This document shows, piece after piece, positions 56,254-59,212 of a stretch of 59,212 nucleotides of DNA. This DNA is from Mangrovihabitans endophyticus. GTDB lineage: Bacteria > Actinomycetota > Actinomycetes > Mycobacteriales > Micromonosporaceae. The notes under the pieces were generated by a model, which searched no databases, was not told the origin of the DNA, and worked only from the letters and a program-made list of their open reading frames with translations. Within the stretch, counting starts at the first letter, position 1, and each line of letters opens with the position of its first letter. The stretch is from assembly GCF_014646155.1 (NCBI RefSeq), contig NZ_BMMX01000035.1, positions 1-59,212 on the forward strand, written 5' to 3'. A program made the position numbers and the translations under genes.

Positions 56254-58635
56254 CTAAGCCTGCCCCATCTCACGCGACGAGTCAACCGATCCCACATGCT
56301 GGTCACCCGCCGGTGGTTCGAACTCCTGCTCCGCCGGCAGAACCGCTCTGAGCTGCCGCATTCCGGGACCGAGATGCACCACCTGACTGCGTGCGGTGGC
56401 ACCGGCCGGCGGCGCGGACCGCGGCGCCGGAACCGGCCGCGTCACCGGCGCCCGCAACGGCCGCAACTGCGCCTCCAGGTGCTCGGCGGGCACTCCCCAG
56501 CCGAACAGCGAGCCCTGCCCGAGTCGGCAACCGGCCTCCTCCACCACGGCGCGCTGCGCCGGTGTGCCGATGCCCTCGGCGAGCACTTCGAGACCCAGCC
56601 GGTGCCCCAGCCGCACCACCACGTCGACAAGCGGCGCGGCCATGCCGGTGCGTGACTCCGGCTCGGCCACCAGGGCATGGTCGATCTTCAGGATGTCGAC
56701 CGGGAGATCACGCAACTGCCCCAGCGACGAGTAGCCCGCCCCGAAGTCGTCCAAGGCGATCCGCACTCCGGTGCCACGCAACTCGGCCAGCCGGCGGACC
56801 AGCTCGTCCATGTCGGTGGCCACCGCATGCTCGGTCACCTCCAGCACCAGCCGCTGCGACGGTACGTCCCACTCGGCGAGCACGTCGGCCACCTGACCCG
56901 CGTAGTCGGCGGCGTGCAACTCCTTGGGCGACAGGTTCACCGACACCCAGACGTCGTGCCCGGCGGCCAGCCACGACGCGAGCTGCCGGCAGGCTTGCCG
57001 CAGCACCCACGCGCCCAGCCGGTTGATCAGCGCGGACTCCTCGGCCACCGGGATGAACTCGTCCGGACGCACGTTGCCCAACGTCGGGTGATGCCAGCGC
57101 AGCAGCGCCTCGGCGCCCACCGGACGCATCGACGGGAGGGCCACCACGGGCTGAAAGACCAGCCGCAGTTCGTCCCGTTCGATCGCGTGGCGCAGCTCGT
57201 GCTCCAGGGTGCTGTGCCGGCGCAGCAACTCGTCGTAGCGCACCTGATAGCGCTCGACCCGGTTCTTGCCGCGCTGCTTGGCGTACCGCAAGGCGAGATC
57301 GGCATTGCGCATCAGCTCGTCGGCGGGCCGCCGGCCGGTGTCGTCCACCGCCGCCGCCACGCCCAGGCTGGCGGACAGGAAGACCGAGGTGTCGTCCACG
57401 TCATACGGCTCGTTGAGCACCGCCAGCAACCGGCTGGCCGCCAGCACCGCCTCGTCCGGACTGGCCCACATGAGCACCGCGAACTCGTCACCGCCCAGCC
57501 GCGCGGCCAGATCACCGTCCAGCAGGTTGCGGCGCAGCCGCCCGGCCACCTCGGCGAGTACCGCGTCCCCGACGTCGTGCCCGCGCACGTCGTTGACGTT
57601 CTTGAACCCGTCCATGTCCAGCGTGACCAGGGTGTGCGGCAGCTCCTGCGCGTACGCGTCACGTAGCGCCTGCAGCAGCCCGCGCCGGTTCGCCAAGCCG
57701 GTGAGCGGATCGGTGTGCGCCAGCTCCCGGAAGTGCGCCTCCCGCTCCCGCAACTGCAACGTGTAGCGCCTGACGTCGGCCAGCGCGAGATATTGCCGGC
57801 CGACCAGCAGGATCCCCTCGACGCCGGTCACCGCCAGCCCGGCCACCGTGATCGTGCCGCCCGCGCTCAGGTGGTACGCCGCGGCGGCGATCATGCCGAT
57901 CATCGGCACGAACGCGTACCCGGTGCCGCGCCGCACCACATCGCCCTCCACCCGCACCGGCCGGTTCGCGACCCGCACCGCGCGGGCGATCACGATCAGG
58001 CCGGCCGGCAGCAGCAACGCCCCGGCCAGCAGCACGGCCAGCCACCGGTCGCCGATGCCACCGGACAGTGCCGCGCCGGCCACCGCGACCAGGCTCGTCC
58101 CCACGGCCACCCGCACCGTCCCCCGACGCGGCCGGTGCGCGTGCAGCGCCAGCACCACGGCGAGCCCGATCGCCACCGCGGCCACCGCCACCGGAAGCAG
58201 GAACGAGGAGAATCCCGCATCCGCCGCCTCATCGCCCAGCAGACAGGTCGGCTCGGACACCAGCACCCAGCCGACGAACCACAACGCGGCGGCGATAATC
58301 ATGCCGTCCAGCAGATGACGCACCGCCGCACCGCGGTTCTCCGCCGCGCCCGGCAGCACCAGGGTGCCGACCAGCAGGGTGAGCGTGCCGAGCGCCATCG
58401 CGGCGGCGAGCGCCGGCGCGAGCAGGTCACGATCGTGGCGGCTGGCCACGAGGACGCTGAGCAGACCGGCGAGCGCCGCGGCGGTGACCAGAGCGCCGCC
58501 GGCCGCCAGCAGAAGATGTGCCCGGCGCGCGGCAGACGTATGCTTTCGTCCGGAATCGGCCAGCAGAGCCACCGCCGGGACCGCGATCACCAGGCTCGCC
58601 AGCCCGGCCAGCTCCACGCCGGACGGTGAGTGCAC
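56254..58635 (-). CDS. membrane GGDEF-EAL protein (c-di-GMP turnover)
   Basis: A 793-residue protein with about eight transmembrane helices (10-280), a GGDEF domain (about 300-460) and an EAL domain (about 475-735). The cyclase site is RLGGDEF (381-385), apparently active. The inhibitory I-site is lost: the position of RxxD reads LDGD (L372). The EAL domain keeps its catalytic set: GAEALLRW (509-511), VSVNLSPKEL, LEVTEH, ALDDFGAGYSS, ILKIDHALV, EVLAEGI. So both activities are possible. The N-terminal membrane part is not a named sensor. CAGAGT lies six bases before the GTG. The C-terminal ~60 residues are Pro/Ala-rich. Confidence 0.93.
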   Translation of the reverse strand: MHSPSGVELAGLASLVIAVPAVALLADSGRKHTSAARRAHLLLAAGGALVTAAALAGLLSVLVASRHDRDLLAPALAAAMALGTLTLLVGTLVLPGAAENRGAAVRHLLDGMIIAAALWFVGWVLVSEPTCLLGDEAADAGFSSFLLPVAVAAVAIGLAVVLALHAHRPRRGTVRVAVGTSLVAVAGAALSGGIGDRWLAVLLAGALLLPAGLIVIARAVRVANRPVRVEGDVVRRGTGYAFVPMIGMIAAAAYHLSAGGTITVAGLAVTGVEGILLVGRQYLALADVRRYTLQLREREAHFRELAHTDPLTGLANRRGLLQALRDAYAQELPHTLVTLDMDGFKNVNDVRGHDVGDAVLAEVAGRLRRNLLDGDLAARLGGDEFAVLMWASPDEAVLAASRLLAVLNEPYDVDDTSVFLSASLGVAAAVDDTGRRPADELMRNADLALRYAKQRGKNRVERYQVRYDELLRRHSTLEHELRHAIERDELRLVFQPVVALPSMRPVGAEALLRWHHPTLGNVRPDEFIPVAEESALINRLGAWVLRQACRQLASWLAAGHDVWVSVNLSPKELHAADYAGQVADVLAEWDVPSQRLVLEVTEHAVATDMDELVRRLAELRGTGVRIALDDFGAGYSSLGQLRDLPVDILKIDHALVAEPESRTGMAAPLVDVVVRLGHRLGLEVLAEGIGTPAQRAVVEEAGCRLGQGSLFGWGVPAEHLEAQLRPLRAPVTRPVPAPRSAPPAGATARSQVVHLGPGMRQLRAVLPAEQEFEPPAGDQHVGSVDSSREMGQA
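56257..56285 (-). promoter_or_regulatory. candidate ilvB promoter
   Basis: On the minus strand TTGACT (56285-56280), 17-bp spacer, CAGGCT (56262-56257), inside the last codons of the GGDEF-EAL gene. The predicted start of transcription falls on the A of the leader-peptide ATG. Confidence 0.45.
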
Positions 58636-58872
58636 GCCAACACTCTGCCGGATCTCGCGCCGTTTCGGGAGACCCTCCAGGGCCCTTTGCCCTTCTTCCT
58701 CCGACGCCCTCGCGATGTCACGCCGCGCGGAGCCGCCCCCACGCTGCCCGGAGTCGCCCGCCCCGCGTGCCGCGTCGCCCGCGCCCCCGTCCCCGTCGCG
58801 GCGGCCGTGTGGCGCGTCACCCGCCCCGCCGCGTCACCCGCGCCCCCGTCCTCGCCGCGGCGGCCGTGTGGC

Positions 58873-58950
58873 GCGTCGATCTTGGCCTTTGTGTGCCCCA
58901 TTCAGGTGCCCATGGCGGCATAAGTCGGACCGCAAACCTCAAGATCCACG
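58873..58950. repeat. 78-bp dispersed inverted-repeat element, copy B
   Basis: Starts GCGTCGATCTTGGCC and ends CAAGATCCACG. It is clearly related to the reverse complement of copy C: the first 26 bases are identical to the complement of the last 26 bases of copy C, followed by further similarity (ATTC, GTCGGACC). Confidence 0.8.
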
Positions 58951-58999
58951 GGCCCGCTGGCCCCACACGGCCGTCACGAGGGGCGCCCCCGGAGACCGG

Positions 59000-59077
59000 G
59001 CGTCGATCATGGAGTTTGTGGTCGGACAAGTCGGTTGTGGCGTACCGAATCGGGCACACAAAGGCCAAGATCGACGC
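59000..59077. repeat. 78-bp dispersed inverted-repeat element, copy C
   Basis: Starts GCGTCGATCATGGAG and ends GGCCAAGATCGACGC. Same length as copies A and B. Together with copy B, in opposite orientation, it creates a perfect 26-bp inverted repeat spanning 58873-59077. Confidence 0.8.
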
Positions 59078-59212
59078 GCCGCACGGGTGACGCGCCGGGA
59101 GCGGGGACGGGGGCGGGGCGCGCGGGGACGGGGCACGGGCGGGCACGGGCGGGGCGGGCGGGGACGGGCGCGGCGCGGGCGGGGACCGGGGCGGGCACGG
59201 GCGGGGATGGGC

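Larger units (their letters stand above)
58636..59212. other. non-coding, repeat-rich end of window
   Basis: 577 bp with no credible CDS. It contains low-complexity CGCGCCCCCGTCC and GGGGACGGGCGCGG runs and two copies of the 78-bp inverted-repeat element. All open frames here are Arg/Pro-rich artefacts of GC-rich repeats. Confidence 0.7.

Noticed and set aside
58636..59212. Several Arg/Pro-rich frames at the right end
   Set aside because: They run through low-complexity GC repeats and the 78-bp elements, with no ribosome-binding site or motif.

Overview
The window is chromosomal DNA of a very GC-rich actinobacterium. GTG starts and ATGA/GTGA overlaps are common, ribosomal proteins L28 and L32 are the zinc-binding CxxC form, and an F420-biosynthesis gene (cofC/fbiD), SepIVA, an NdgR-type regulator, sortase-type surface proteins and a lysine/alanine-tailed HU are present. 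Gene order and protein style fit Micromonosporaceae (Actinoplanes/Micromonospora relatives); that placement is inference from gene content, not a search result.

Layout. 1-1.5 kb: the edge of a probable integrated element (a cut-off small CDS, a resolvase-like small protein, a tyrosine recombinase). 1.9-6.1 kb: a secreted CAP-domain protein, then a tight three-gene cluster (PelF-like glycosyltransferase, polytopic membrane protein, Spherulin4-type glycosidase) that looks like an exopolysaccharide locus. 6.1-12.4 kb, minus strand: a housekeeping run read rsmD-coaD-sepIVA-DUF177-rpmF-plsX-rnc-mannosyltransferase-mutM. 12.8-15.4 kb: two tandem paralogous LPxTG-anchored proteins. 15.6-19.9 kb, minus: a FakA-like DAK2 protein, recG and a DUF952 gene, overlapping. 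20-29 kb: rpmB, a GNAT acetyltransferase, thiL, an Lrp-type ligand-binding protein, DUF3515, ddl, a DUF4232 lipoprotein, then plsC-gpsA-PLP enzyme, and cofC. 29-34 kb: a CSD-like protein, ppk, a Nudix/phosphatase fusion, a membrane protein and hup. 34-37 kb: leuCD divergent from ndgR, then tRNA-Glu(CTC) and tRNA-Gln(CTG). 37-43.6 kb: an FAH-family hydrolase, an unassigned conserved protein, ArfB, an M16 protease pair and a membrane-anchored EEP phosphatase. 43.6-56 kb: the branched-chain amino acid and serine region (ilvB-ilvN-ilvC, mpgS, serA, leuB, ilvE, cimA). 56-58.6 kb: a membrane GGDEF-EAL protein. 58.6-59.2 kb: non-coding, with dispersed 78-bp repeats.

How the genes work together. IlvB/IlvN/IlvC, LeuB, LeuCD and IlvE cover most of valine, leucine and isoleucine synthesis. 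CimA would supply 2-oxobutyrate through citramalate, reusing LeuCD and LeuB. NdgR, divergent from leuCD, is the likely regulator. Both entry points, ilvB and cimA, have a short leader ORF with Val/Leu/Ile codons followed by a hairpin and a U-tract, so both appear to be controlled by ribosome-mediated attenuation. PlsX, PlsC and GpsA belong to phospholipid synthesis; RecG, MutM and the Nudix protein to genome or nucleotide maintenance.

The less ordinary items are the attenuator on cimA, the three 78-bp inverted-repeat elements, the PelF-like/Spherulin4 cluster, a mannosyl-3-phosphoglycerate synthase inside the BCAA cluster, a 15-bp tandem repeat expanded inside the FakA-like gene, a LexA-box-like palindrome and an AT-rich palindrome upstream of ilvE and leuB, and many stand-alone genes with a -10-like box 6-7 nt before the start codon (probable leaderless mRNAs).
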